From positions 1-35,095 of the forward strand of contig JAIEQI010000018.1 of the NCBI GenBank assembly GCA_019747875.1: a DNA stretch of 35,095 bases, in the 5' to 3' direction. Each line of letters starts with the position of its first letter. The stretch's first letter is position 1. The DNA is from Candidatus Obscuribacterales bacterium (GTDB lineage: Bacteria > Cyanobacteriota > Vampirovibrionia > Obscuribacterales > Obscuribacteraceae). Of this stretch, positions 23,836-32,473 are shown piece by piece. The notes under the pieces are model-generated. The model was not told where the DNA came from. It worked only from the letters and a program-made list of their open reading frames with translations, and did not search any database. Position numbers and translations under genes: made by a program.

Positions 23836-25683
23836 TTACGCTTCTCTTGAAAGCGTCTGCTCCGGGGTCCCCGAATCAGATAACAATAATAGCTTTTTCG
23901 GGAGCGAGAACCAAAATGTACTGCCTTTTCCTTCCTCGCTCAGAACCCCGATTTTGCCACCGTGCTTCTCGACAATCGCCTTGCATATTGCCAGTCCCAA
24001 GCCGGAGCCCTTCCTATTTTTTGCGTCGGATTTCTTAACCTGTTTGAAGCGCTCAAAAACCGAGTCAATGAACTCAGCTGGAATGCCGCGCCCCTGATCG
24101 CTAATTTTAATCTCCACAGATTTTTCGCTTTCGCTTGCAGACAATGTAACAACACTATCCCTGGGAGAGAATTTAATGGCATTGGAGATCAAATTTACAA
24201 GAACTTGAATGATGCGATCCCCGTCGGCTTCGACAGAAAGATCCGTCGGAACTATTTCAATGGATACGCCATTCTCATCGGCAAATGCATCCACGGCATG
24301 TGCGGATTCAGAAAAAAGCTCTCTGACAGCTAGATTGGAAAGGTTGAGATCCATTTTGCCTGATTCCAACTTTTCCATATCCAGAAGATCTGTAACTAGC
24401 TTGATCAAGCGATTGATGCTGTTATCCGCGATTGTCAAACTAGATTGTCCAGACGCCGTCAATTCACCAAGCGCCCCAGCCTGTAGCAGCGCCAGAAATC
24501 CCTGAATTGATGTGAGCGGAGTGCGTAGATCATGGCTAACCATCGCAACGAATTCGCGTTTCATTCGTTCGATTTGTTTGCGATCTGTTATGTCGTGAGC
24601 AACACAGAAATAAGTTTTCTCCTCGACAGACCATTGCACTGACCAAAGCATATCGATCTCGCTGCCGTCTTTCCTCTGGACTCTTGCTTCAACGGGAACT
24701 GAACTTTCTTGTCCCTTAACACGCAAAAACTGATCCTTAGTTCGTTCACGTTCATCCTCGGCAACGAGTTCGACAAGCGACTTTCCAACGAGCTCATCCG
24801 GTGCGTATCCCCATATCTTTTCCGCAGCCGGATTTGCGTTACTAAAATTCATTTCCTCGTCGAGTGAACAAATTACTTCCGAGGCATTAGCAACAATCGC
24901 TCGTTCTTTTCTCGCGGCTTCCTTCAAGCTAGTCGCCATTTTGTTGAAGAAAAGGTCGAGGTGGGCAATCTCATCTTTTCCGCCGAGAAGCGGATTCAAC
25001 GCCTGCCCCCGAGCCATTCGCTTGGTGTTATCGATGAGGATCATCATGCGCCGCGAGACACCTATATTGAAATAAAGTGCCAGGCCGATCGCAAGCGCGA
25101 TGTTGAATATCACACCGAAATAAAGCAAGTTGATGATTGCTGAACGAGCCTTTATGGCAGACTTACGTTTTGCGCGCTGAATTTTTTGCTGATTCTCGAT
25201 GATGCTCTCAGTAGCTGCACTAAACTTGTTCATCATCACTTGCAATTGTGCAAAATCAGAAACGAGGCCGATTTTGTCGTCCTCATTTTGGTGGCGCTTT
25301 GCGTTCTTCAAAATATCGCGGATCTCAAAATGCAACTTCTCGATTTTCGCGACTTCGGCTTCTTCCTCTGGATGTCCTTTAGTTAGCCTTTTCAAAGATT
25401 CAAACTCATCAGTTGCACGAATCTTGATTTTCTTATGTTTCTTCTCGCTAATGCCCTCGCCTTTGGCAAACTCACTCACAACAAGACGAGCACCAGAATC
25501 AACGATCAAGCGCAAGATCTTATTAACTTCACTTTGTAGATCTTTCGCATGCGCCTCTTGTGCATTCTCTCTTTCGACTTGCACGAGCATGTTAGCCAAA
25601 GTCGCAACGAAGACGATTTGAAAAGTTAGAGGCAGCAAAACAAGGACAAATACTTTTTGAGCGAGAGTCAGGTTCAATTTCAT
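23836..25683 (-). CDS. Membrane sensor histidine kinase with HAMP and PAS domains
   Basis: 615 residues: TM1 about 10-31, an exported four-helix-like sensor region (about 32-182, many charged residues), TM2 about 184-206, HAMP 207-260, PAS about 262-370 (IVANASEVICSLDEEMNF, then a VAHDITDRKQ PAC end), HisKA with the phosphorylated His384 in AMVSHDLRTPLTS, then HATPase_c: N-box IQVLVNLISNAIKFSP, G1 DQGRGIP, G2 KGSGLGLAICK. The domain set is that of a classical membrane kinase. Its ATG overlaps the exonuclease III stop in ATGA (25680-25683), so the two are probably translationally coupled. The response regulator follows directly. Confidence 0.95.
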   Translation of the reverse strand: MKLNLTLAQKVFVLVLLPLTFQIVFVATLANMLVQVERENAQEAHAKDLQSEVNKILRLIVDSGARLVVSEFAKGEGISEKKHKKIKIRATDEFESLKRLTKGHPEEEAEVAKIEKLHFEIRDILKNAKRHQNEDDKIGLVSDFAQLQVMMNKFSAATESIIENQQKIQRAKRKSAIKARSAIINLLYFGVIFNIALAIGLALYFNIGVSRRMMILIDNTKRMARGQALNPLLGGKDEIAHLDLFFNKMATSLKEAARKERAIVANASEVICSLDEEMNFSNANPAAEKIWGYAPDELVGKSLVELVAEDERERTKDQFLRVKGQESSVPVEARVQRKDGSEIDMLWSVQWSVEEKTYFCVAHDITDRKQIERMKREFVAMVSHDLRTPLTSIQGFLALLQAGALGELTASGQSSLTIADNSINRLIKLVTDLLDMEKLESGKMDLNLSNLAVRELFSESAHAVDAFADENGVSIEIVPTDLSVEADGDRIIQVLVNLISNAIKFSPRDSVVTLSASESEKSVEIKISDQGRGIPAEFIDSVFERFKQVKKSDAKNRKGSGLGLAICKAIVEKHGGKIGVLSEEGKGSTFWFSLPKKLLLLSDSGTPEQTLSREA

Positions 25684-26456
25684 TTGAATGCAAGCTCGAG
25701 CGTAATCGGGCAGTGATCCGACCCCATTACATTTGAGTGTATCTCAGCAGCGAGCAAATTGTCTCGAAGTTCCTCAGAAGCAATGAAATAATCTATTCTC
25801 CAGCCAACGTTCCTATTTCGCGCCGCCGTCCGCAATGACCACCAGGTATAGCGATGCGGGTCGGAATTGAAATGGCGGAAACAATCGATATACCCGCTGC
25901 CGAATAACTTGTCTAAGAATGCGCGTTCCTCGGGCAGAAATCCCGAGATCATCGTATTGTCCTTGGGGCGGGCAAGATCAATTTCCTTGTGGGCCGTATT
26001 CACATCACCACAGATGATTAACTTGCGCCCTTCCTTCCTCAGTTTGTTTGCGTGTTTGAGAAAGGATTCGTAAAACGCCATCTTGAAGGACAGCCGCTCC
26101 GGACTTGCTTTGCCGTTCGGAAAATAGACACTGAGAAAGGAAAAGTCCTCGAAGTCGGCTCGGATGTAGCGCCCTTCTTTGTCGAATCGTTTGATGCCAA
26201 AGCCATTAGTTACGGCATCCGGCTGCTGCTTGGTGTAGATGGCAACGCCGCTATATCCTTTTTTCTCCGCATGGCTGAAAAATGAAGAGTATCCAGGCGG
26301 GGAAACCATCTCCTCAGGGATAACATCCTCCGAAGCTTTCACTTCCTGAAGCCCAACAACGTCAGCTTGTTCCGAATCAAGCCATTGCAAAAAGCCTTTT
26401 CGCCCGATGGCCCGCAAACCATTTACGTTCCAACAGGCCAGCTTGTACTTTCTCAT
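25680..26456 (-). CDS. xth: Exodeoxyribonuclease III (AP endonuclease)
   Basis: DNA repair enzyme cutting at abasic sites and degrading 3' ends. I chose ATG 26456 (258 residues) because family members begin near MRKYKLACWNVNGLRA. A GTG at 26513 would add 19 unconserved residues. Motifs: WNVNGLRA, metal ligand Glu in VVGLQEVKA, SGVAIYTK, GDVNTAHKEIDL, WRIDYFIAS and the catalytic GSDHCPI at the end. It heads a minus-strand run with the kinase and regulator, which is not a usual association. Confidence 0.93.
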   Translation of the reverse strand: MRKYKLACWNVNGLRAIGRKGFLQWLDSEQADVVGLQEVKASEDVIPEEMVSPPGYSSFFSHAEKKGYSGVAIYTKQQPDAVTNGFGIKRFDKEGRYIRADFEDFSFLSVYFPNGKASPERLSFKMAFYESFLKHANKLRKEGRKLIICGDVNTAHKEIDLARPKDNTMISGFLPEERAFLDKLFGSGYIDCFRHFNSDPHRYTWWSLRTAARNRNVGWRIDYFIASEELRDNLLAAEIHSNVMGSDHCPITLELAFK

Positions 26457-26616
26457 TTTAAATAAACGCTCCGTCAGTTCGCTGGGTTCCTCCGCTAAAC
26501 ACCCGTCAACCACCCGGAGAATCCGCTCACCACTAAATTATTAGCGATTGCGGATGCCAATGCAATTGCCTGCGGGGGGCCTCAACGCACGAGAAGCAGT
26601 CTAAAGACTCTATGTC

Positions 26617-26664
26617 TCCAAAAGAAAACTCGGCAATTCAACTTTCGTCGAGATTGCCGAGTTT
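26617..26664 (-). terminator. Rho-independent terminator of the alanine dehydrogenase gene
   Basis: A perfect 12-bp stem (26626-26637 with 26653-26664, ACTCGGCAAT / ATTGCCGAGT core) around a 15-base loop. On the minus strand it is followed by TTTTCTTTTGG. It lies about 25 bases after the ald stop codon. Confidence 0.85.
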
Positions 26665-26686
26665 AGACTTTAGCTAGCGCCGCAAG

Positions 26687-27790
26687 TTACTTGGCGGTAG
26701 CCATTTGAGCATTCACTACTTCTGCAACTGCAGGGTGAACAACTTGACCATCATGGATGTTGACGCCGCGGTTCAATGCTGGATCGTCAAGAACAGCTTG
26801 GTAGCCGAACTTAGCGAGCTTCAATGCGAATGGCAAGGTTGCATTGGTGAGTGCGCGTGTCGAGGTCCACGGTACAGCGCCCGGAATGTTGGCAACGCCG
26901 TAGTGAACGACGCCTTCCCATACATAGGTAGGAGCTGAGTGGGTGGTCGAATGAACTGTCTCGATACAACCGCCCTGGTCGACAGAGACGTCGACGATAA
27001 CTGAGCCTGGCTTCATTGTCTTCACCATTTCTTTGGTGACAATGCGTGGAGCTTGCTTACCGGGGATCAGAACGGCGCCGATAACCAGGTCTGCTGACGG
27101 AAGGATATTGGCGAGGTGGTGTCCGATTGAGAACACTGTTCTGACTTGACCATTGAATACGTCATCAAGATAACGCAAACGATCGAGTGAAAGATCGAAG
27201 ATTGTTACGCGAGCGCCGAGACCGAGAGCGATCTTGGCAGCATTGGTTCCGACGATACCACCACCTATGATGATGACTTCGCCTGGCTCAACACCAGGAA
27301 CGCCGCCGAGAAGAACACCGCGACCGCCCATAGGACGCTCAAGGTAGTTGGCTCCGATTTGGGTAGCCAAACGTCCGGCGATTTCACTCATCGGAGTGAG
27401 AAGCGGAAGCTGTCCGTTGTCATATTGAACTGTTTCATAAGCGATACAGGTGGCACCGCTCTTTGCCAAGTCCATGGCCAGCTTCGGATGAGCGGCTAAA
27501 TGGAGGTATGTGAAAAGGATCTGTCCTTTGCGAAGCATCGGAACTTCAGAAGCTTGCGGTTCTTTCACCTTCAAAATGAGATCTGCTTCAGCGAAAACGC
27601 TGGGAGCATCTTTCAATATGGTGGCGCCAGCAGCCTTGTACTCATCGTCGCTGATGCCGCTTCCCAGACCGGCTCCGGCCTGGATGAAGACCTGGTGGCC
27701 TTCGCTAATAAGGGCATTGCATCCTGCGATGGTCAACGCAACTCTGTACTCGTTATCGAGAATTTCTTTAGGTACTCCAACTTTAGCCAA
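26687..27790 (-). CDS. ald: Alanine dehydrogenase
   Basis: NAD-dependent enzyme converting L-alanine to pyruvate and ammonia, and the reverse. 367 residues, near the usual length of about 370. [17 protein letters not shown] at the N-terminus (substrate Arg15), KVKEPQ (Lys74 or 75), THLHLAAHP-like YLHLAAHP (His96), [10 protein letters not shown], Rossmann [18 protein letters not shown] and [12 protein letters not shown] are all present. The start is TTG at 27790, fixed by the conserved N-terminus and an AGGAGG about 9 bases upstream. The gene is divergent from the thiolase and closed by its own terminator. The 14-base palindrome upstream may be an operator. Confidence 0.96.
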   Translation of the reverse strand: MAKVGVPKEILDNEYRVALTIAGCNALISEGHQVFIQAGAGLGSGISDDEYKAAGATILKDAPSVFAEADLILKVKEPQASEVPMLRKGQILFTYLHLAAHPKLAMDLAKSGATCIAYETVQYDNGQLPLLTPMSEIAGRLATQIGANYLERPMGGRGVLLGGVPGVEPGEVIIIGGGIVGTNAAKIALGLGARVTIFDLSLDRLRYLDDVFNGQVRTVFSIGHHLANILPSADLVIGAVLIPGKQAPRIVTKEMVKTMKPGSVIVDVSVDQGGCIETVHSTTHSAPTYVWEGVVHYGVANIPGAVPWTSTRALTNATLPFALKLAKFGYQAVLDDPALNRGVNIHDGQVVHPAVAEVVNAQMATAK

Positions 27791-28263
27791 GGCCTGGGCC
27801 CTCCTGCTTCTGCAAAATCTGTGGAATTTGCCTAATTCTAACTTCCAAGATCTATAGATCTAATATGCGTTTCTACTTGTTTTAGATTTACACCCCAAAC
27901 ACGCCTTAGAGGACGCATTTTCAGGGACAAAGCTTTATTCCGCTTAAGCAAAGAACTGGAATCGCAAGTTTTCGGAGGGAGATCCGTGTCATTTTTGAAA
28001 AATGGACGCCAGGGCACTCACCTATGCATTTCCTTACGATCGCGATTTATCCGGGCGCAGCCCAATAGAATATAGCGAGGAGTTGAGAAGAACCGAACCC
28101 ATTCAACGTTGCCGTCAGAAGCGGAGAAGTTGAGAATGCGTTAAGTTCGCAGCAATTCCAGGGTGTGAACGGAGTAAGTGATAACGAGCTTTCCCGACAG
28201 AACTCCCAAGCGCTTACTAGTCACGTTTTGTTTGGATTATGCAAATGGAGGCTGTTTGTCTTT
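27791..28263. promoter_or_regulatory. Divergent region with palindrome AGATCTATAGATCT
   Basis: A perfect 14-base palindrome AGATCTATAGATCT lies at 27848-27861, 58 bases upstream of the ald start and thus where an Lrp-like or other regulator could bind. The rest of the region (about 400 bases to the thiolase start) holds no gene that I can support. An open frame upstream of the thiolase ATG begins at 28165 but lacks conserved residues. Confidence 0.4.
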
Positions 28264-29439
28264 ATGGCTGATGAAATCGTAATTCTCTCCGGCGCGCGCA
28301 CAGCATTCGGTGCTTATGGCGGCGGACTCAAAGACAAGACAGCGACGGAGCTTGCGACGGTCGCTAGCAAAGGAGCACTGGAACGAGGTAAGGTCGATCC
28401 CCAAAGCGTGGACTACGTCGTCGTTGGTAATGTACTTCAAACCAGCAAAGATGCCATATACATGGGCAGACACATCGCTTTGAAGTGCGGCATGAAGATG
28501 GAAACACCTGGCTTGATCATAAATCAGCTTTGCGGATCTGGCGTTCAAGCGGTTGTTCAAGCCGAAGCATTGATCAAAACAGGGCAAGCCGAAACAGTTT
28601 TGACTGCTGGTTGCGATGCGCTCTCGATGACTCCTTACAGTACCTGGGGAGTTCGCTGGGGCGGACGCATGGGTCATATGGAATTGTGGGATGGCATCGA
28701 CATTCGCGACACAATTTGCGATCGTTCAATGGGTGAAACAGCCGAAGAACTGCAAGCGAAGTATCAGATCAGCAGAGAGGCACAAGACGAGTTTGCACTG
28801 CGCAGCCAAAATCTGGCGGAGGAAGCCGCTAAATCTGGAAAACTTGCAGAAGAAATTGTCGGCGTCGAAGTCAAAGACAAAAAAGGCGTAAAGATCATTG
28901 ATAAGGACGAGCACATGCGGCCAGGCAGCACCATAGAGGGGCTTGCAAAACTACCGGCAGTGTTCAAGAAGGGCGGAACAGTTTCAGCGGGAAACGCCTG
29001 CGGTATCGTAGACGGTGGCGCCGCGCTTGTCGTCACGACAGCTAAGAACGCAGAGAAGTATGGCGCCGAACCGCTGGCACGCGTGGTATCGAGTGCGGTG
29101 GCGGGCGTACCGCCCGAGATCATGGGCATCGGACCAGTCGCCGCGGTTCCAATCGCCTTGCAGCGAGCTGGATTAAAGCTTGAGCAAATGGATCTAATTG
29201 AGGTCAACGAAGCATTCGCAGTTCAGTATCTCGCCTGCGAAAAAGAATTGAATTTTGACAGGGAAAAGATAAACGTCAATGGTGGCGCGATCGCGATCGG
29301 CCACCCATTCGGTGCAACCGGTGGCAGATTGCTTCTAACAATCTCATTGGAACTAAAAAGGCGCAAGGCTAAATACGGACTCGTAAGCCTCTGTGTTGGC
29401 GGCGGCATGGGCATAGCAATGGTAATCGAACGAATGTGA
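28264..29439 (+). CDS. atoB: Acetyl-CoA C-acetyltransferase (thiolase)
   Basis: Condenses two acetyl-CoA to acetoacetyl-CoA, or the reverse. I chose ATG 28264 (391 residues, the usual length); the family start is like MADEIVILSGARTAFG, and GGAGG lies 12 bases upstream. The ORF could open 33 codons earlier without support. Catalytic residues: Cys90 in NQLCGSG, His347 in IGHPFGATGG and Cys377 in SLCVGGGMG; VNEAFAVQ (covering-loop motif) is also present. The biosynthetic or degradative direction cannot be told from the sequence. No other beta-oxidation or PHB gene is beside it. The symbol is by family only. Confidence 0.94.
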   Translation: MADEIVILSGARTAFGAYGGGLKDKTATELATVASKGALERGKVDPQSVDYVVVGNVLQTSKDAIYMGRHIALKCGMKMETPGLIINQLCGSGVQAVVQAEALIKTGQAETVLTAGCDALSMTPYSTWGVRWGGRMGHMELWDGIDIRDTICDRSMGETAEELQAKYQISREAQDEFALRSQNLAEEAAKSGKLAEEIVGVEVKDKKGVKIIDKDEHMRPGSTIEGLAKLPAVFKKGGTVSAGNACGIVDGGAALVVTTAKNAEKYGAEPLARVVSSAVAGVPPEIMGIGPVAAVPIALQRAGLKLEQMDLIEVNEAFAVQYLACEKELNFDREKINVNGGAIAIGHPFGATGGRLLLTISLELKRRKAKYGLVSLCVGGGMGIAMVIERM

Positions 29440-29535
29440 TTCAGTGCACCATTCGCTTGCGCGGTTCGCTCCCGAATACTAATCAAACTAATGCATTCGA
29501 TGCACCGGTCGCTCGCTCGGTTCGCTCCCGGGAGC

Positions 29536-29552
29536 GCCGGCATCCTGCCGGC
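29536..29552. repeat. REP-like palindrome (GCCGGC stem)
   Basis: GCCGGC-ATCCT-GCCGGC with the flank CTCCCGGGAGC, between two convergent genes. A flanking GCGGTTCGCTCCCG segment occurs twice (near 29460 and 29518), so part of the repeat is itself duplicated. Confidence 0.8.
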
Positions 29553-29575
29553 TTCTAACTGCAGCTGAGCTTGTA

Positions 29576-30220
29576 TTAGCCGCGCACTGCCGTATTAGTA
29601 GTAGGAATTTGCGGCTCGAACTCACTACCAAAGGTTGGGCTCTCAGGTAATGTCTTTTGAATACCTGACCAGGGAAGCCTCCGGCCGCTAGGCATCACCC
29701 TGTATGGTATGCCCTTAGGATAAATTTTTTCCAGCATCGCTCTATAGCCTTCGTCCTTACATCCAGGATAAAGTTCGTCAAAACTAGCAATACCATCAGG
29801 TTTACGGAAGTTGGTAGGCAACCACTTTTGCGGTATCGGGTCCCAAGAAGAGATCACGGAGTCAGAGGAAGCACCTTTGTCAGATTGAGCAACGTGTTCG
29901 GCTTTTACCGTTTCAGCCTCTTTTTTGGGCTCAGCTGCTGATTCTGCCGAGGAGCTAAGTTGCGATTGCTCTTTTGCACTATTTAACGGCTTTGCTGCGG
30001 CTTGCTCATCTACAAGAAGCGGTTTGCCCAAGAGCCGAGATATTGGCCCGGTCGGCCGATCCATTCGTTTTTGATATTGCATGTCTTGCTTTTGCTGCGC
30101 AACAAGATTTTCGCGTCCGGCGAATGCGTCCGGTTGCATCTCCAGAATACGAGAAGTCACCGGAACGGAATCCCTAATCGGACTCGATTCTCGGCTGGCA
30201 TCCTTCTCTGAATCGCCCAT
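29576..30220 (-). CDS. Hydrophilic protein of unknown function
   Basis: 214 residues without signal peptide or membrane helix. The N-terminal 120 residues are low complexity (Ser, Glu, Ala, Lys, Gln rich). The C-terminal 90 look folded: SSWDPIPQKWLPTNFRKPDG, FDELYPGCKDEGYRAMLEKIYPKGIPYRVMPSGRRLPWSG. The ATG at 30220 lies only 2 bases after the stop of the upstream small gene, and no independent ribosome site is seen, so its translation is probably coupled. I do not recognise the family. Confidence 0.65.
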   Translation of the reverse strand: MGDSEKDASRESSPIRDSVPVTSRILEMQPDAFAGRENLVAQQKQDMQYQKRMDRPTGPISRLLGKPLLVDEQAAAKPLNSAKEQSQLSSSAESAAEPKKEAETVKAEHVAQSDKGASSDSVISSWDPIPQKWLPTNFRKPDGIASFDELYPGCKDEGYRAMLEKIYPKGIPYRVMPSGRRLPWSGIQKTLPESPTFGSEFEPQIPTTNTAVRG

Positions 30221-30222
30221 AG

Positions 30223-30624
30223 CTATCTGGATACAACCCAGGTGCTAACGCCATTTCGTGATTGCACCGGTTTTGGTGCGTGTTCATCACGCGTATAGAA
30301 ATATTTGACGTATGGATTTTTGGGTTTAGGTGCTAACGCAGCAACGACTTCTTCCTCTTCTTCCTCATCTATTTGTAGAGGCTGACGAGCATATAGCTCA
30401 GGAAGAACAGAAGGCATATAAGCTGGCGGGGGCGGCACAAAATAGGCTCCGCGACCACTAGCAACGCGGCGTTTTTTCGTGGCTTTTACAGTGTTCTTTG
30501 TAGACTTGGTATTAGCAGTAGTGGCAGCTTTATGAGCAGCAACCGAATTGGCTGTTGTGGCTGCTTCCGAATTCGGGGTCGCAAAAGCGAGAGCCAACGC
30601 TAATATTAGATACCGGGTAGACAT
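30223..30624 (-). CDS. Small secreted basic/Pro-rich protein of unknown function
   Basis: 133 residues from ATG 30624, which has GGAG 7 bases upstream and opens with a clear signal peptide (MSTRYLILALALAFATPNSEA). The frame is open further, to 30726, but that part lacks such support. The mature part has an Ala/Thr/Lys-rich stretch, a basic TKKRRVASGR patch, a PPPPAYMPSVLPELY segment and an EEEEEE run, and ends in RNGVSTWVVSR. It is encoded directly before the hydrophilic protein, so the two probably act together. Confidence 0.65.
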   Translation of the reverse strand: MSTRYLILALALAFATPNSEAATTANSVAAHKAATTANTKSTKNTVKATKKRRVASGRGAYFVPPPPAYMPSVLPELYARQPLQIDEEEEEEVVAALAPKPKNPYVKYFYTRDEHAPKPVQSRNGVSTWVVSR

Positions 30625-30968
30625 TTGCTGTCTCCATAAATTCCCTAGCGATTCTACCACTTTAACATATACCCGGCGGTTGCCAGGTGCGCGCCCCAGA
30701 CCCAAGGGGCTCGAGACTAGCAGCACGTGGGCGTTGCGAGATTCTCTTCAATGTTGACAATCATGAACGTATTGTCATGATTACTTCCTTCGGCTACGAA
30801 ATGAAGTGATTGATTAGCATCAATTTATTTATGTATCAGACAGCCCTCCCGCAAAGAGGAGCGAGGACGTCGCATCCCGCAGAATGAAGCTGAATTAGAG
30901 TCTTGCAGGAATGGAAGAGAATGAATGAATGGAATGAATGTCGCGCTGTATCGGTTTGAGTATGGAGC

Positions 30969-31056
30969 GCGGGCATCCTGCCCAATGCCACTAACTTAAG
31001 CCCATCATTGGGCATCCTGCCCGCCTATAAGTATGGGCCGCGGACATCCCGTCCGC
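30969..31056. repeat. REP-like palindromes, one split by a short insert
   Basis: GCGGGC-ATCCT-GCCC (30969-30983) and a second partial copy ending ATCCT-GCCCGC near 31024 flank about 27 bases (AATGCC through ATCATT). Then comes GCGGAC-ATCCC-GTCCGC at 31040-31056. The region 30625-31119 otherwise holds no gene that I can support. Confidence 0.75.
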
Positions 31057-31119
31057 GTTTCAACCAGGTCTAGTAGGTCCCTATGAAGCAGCCTGGCGCG
31101 TCACGCGGAGCTAGCAGGC

Positions 31120-31779
31120 CTAGAGGGCGTTGGTTGGTGGAGGCGGAAGAAAGGAAACGACTTCAATCTGCTGCTTCTGCTGTTTCAGCACTTCCTCGGC
31201 TTGCAAATTGAGTCTTAGCTGGAATTCCGAAGGCGGTTCAAAGCAATCTATGCAACGCGCTTCGTATTCGGAGTCGCCAACCAAGATGGTTTCGTTGGAC
31301 TGAACAGTTCTTTGTGTGCGGCATGCGAAGTCAGAACCGCATCGAATGCAGACCGCGAGCAATTTATCGACTCTATCTGCCAATGCCAGGAGGTGTGGAA
31401 CCGGACCAAAAGGCTTTCCGCGATAATCGAGATCCAATCCGGAGCAGATGATCTTCTTGCGCTGACGCAATAGAGCCAGCACAACATCAACGATCTCATT
31501 GTCGAAGAATTGAACCTCGTCAATTCCGATCACCACCGCTTGCGATGAATACTTCAACATTTCTTTCGGAGATGACACTACAATTGCTTGAGAAACAAGC
31601 CCATTGCGTGATTCGACATGATCCGGTTTGGAACGTGTGTCAGTTGCCGGTCGAAAAATGACCGTCGGAAGATACGCTAAACGCGCTCTTTCTATTCGGC
31701 GAATGAGTTCGCTGGATTTACCGGCGCTCATGCAGCCGATGATCATTTCGAACCGATATCCACTCAACATAACAGCCAA
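31120..31779 (-). CDS. tdk: Thymidine kinase
   Basis: Salvage enzyme phosphorylating thymidine with ATP; type II (TK1-like). P-loop GCMSAGKSSELIRR near the N-terminus, VIGIDEVQFFD (catalytic Glu and Walker B), GLDLDYRGKPFGP (lasso region), and a zinc site made by VCIRC and ARCIDC. About 25 extra residues follow the core (LRLNLQAEEVLKQQKQQ...), mildly coiled-coil-like. The frame opens with TTG 31779, which has GAGAG about 10 bases upstream; an ATG at 31770 is an alternative start. It is divergent from the thioesterase gene. Confidence 0.94.
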   Translation of the reverse strand: MAVMLSGYRFEMIIGCMSAGKSSELIRRIERARLAYLPTVIFRPATDTRSKPDHVESRNGLVSQAIVVSSPKEMLKYSSQAVVIGIDEVQFFDNEIVDVVLALLRQRKKIICSGLDLDYRGKPFGPVPHLLALADRVDKLLAVCIRCGSDFACRTQRTVQSNETILVGDSEYEARCIDCFEPPSEFQLRLNLQAEEVLKQQKQQIEVVSFLPPPPTNAL

Positions 31780-31985
31780 TATCTTCGCTCTCTTATCGTC
31801 AGGGATGCCTAAAAACCTCCCTCATGTTAACCAAAGAAAGCTTGTTTGGATCCTCGATCCGTCATTCATATTTGTTTAGGTGAGCGCCGGATCGCTCTTA
31901 GCCAAGTATTCTGCCAACATTCGTGTTTTAATCTGCGTCATCACACTTTTTTAATTGACAACTGTTTAGCGTAAAAGAGATATGT

Positions 31986-32459
31986 ATGGACAACGCCAAT
32001 TCTGAGAGCCTCCAAAGAAGATACGCACCCAAAAGCATATGCTATGGATGTGGTCCAGCAAACAATGATGGTTTGCACATTAACAGCTATGTAGAGAACG
32101 ACACACTTGTTTGTGAGTGGATCCCCGACCCAAAGTACCAGGCTTTTCCGGGGATGTTGTATGGAGGACTAATTGCGAGTCTACTTGATTGCCACTGCAA
32201 CTGGACAGCTTCCCATCACCTCATGAACCAGAACAGATTAGATAAGCCACCGTGTACAGTTACCGCAGAGCTGAATGTAAAATACATGGCGCCGACCCCA
32301 GCAACCGCACCAGTTCGAATGGTATCACGCGTAGTGCAATCAAAAGACCGACGCGCGACCGTTGAAGGCAAGCTCTACTCAGGAGATCTGCTTTGTGCGA
32401 CATGCAGTGCGACTTTTGTTGCCGTTAAAGAAGGTCATCCAGCATTCCACCGCTGGTAA
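31986..32459 (+). CDS. PaaI-like hotdog-fold thioesterase
   Basis: 157 residues. Fits acyl-CoA thioesterases of the PaaI/YbgC-type hotdog fold: CYGCGPANNDGLHI at the start, a FPGMLYGGLIASLLDCHCNWTA helix (the usual HGG is YGG here), then TAELNVKYMAPTP and AT.EGKLYSGDLLCATCSATFV. The ATG at 31986 has GAGA about 6 bases upstream, and TTGACA is seen at 31955-31960 without a good -10. The RCK-type gene follows after 14 bases, so the two are probably co-transcribed. The substrate is unknown. Confidence 0.82.
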   Translation: MDNANSESLQRRYAPKSICYGCGPANNDGLHINSYVENDTLVCEWIPDPKYQAFPGMLYGGLIASLLDCHCNWTASHHLMNQNRLDKPPCTVTAELNVKYMAPTPATAPVRMVSRVVQSKDRRATVEGKLYSGDLLCATCSATFVAVKEGHPAFHRW

Positions 32460-32473
32460 AAAAATTCGAACCA

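Noticed and set aside
28165..28263. N-terminal extension of the thiolase
   Set aside because: Not conserved in thiolases, and the ATG at 28264 gives the usual length and N-terminus.
31955..31985. Consensus TTGACA as the promoter of the thioesterase gene
   Set aside because: There is no acceptable -10 at 16-18 bases, so it is not listed as a feature.
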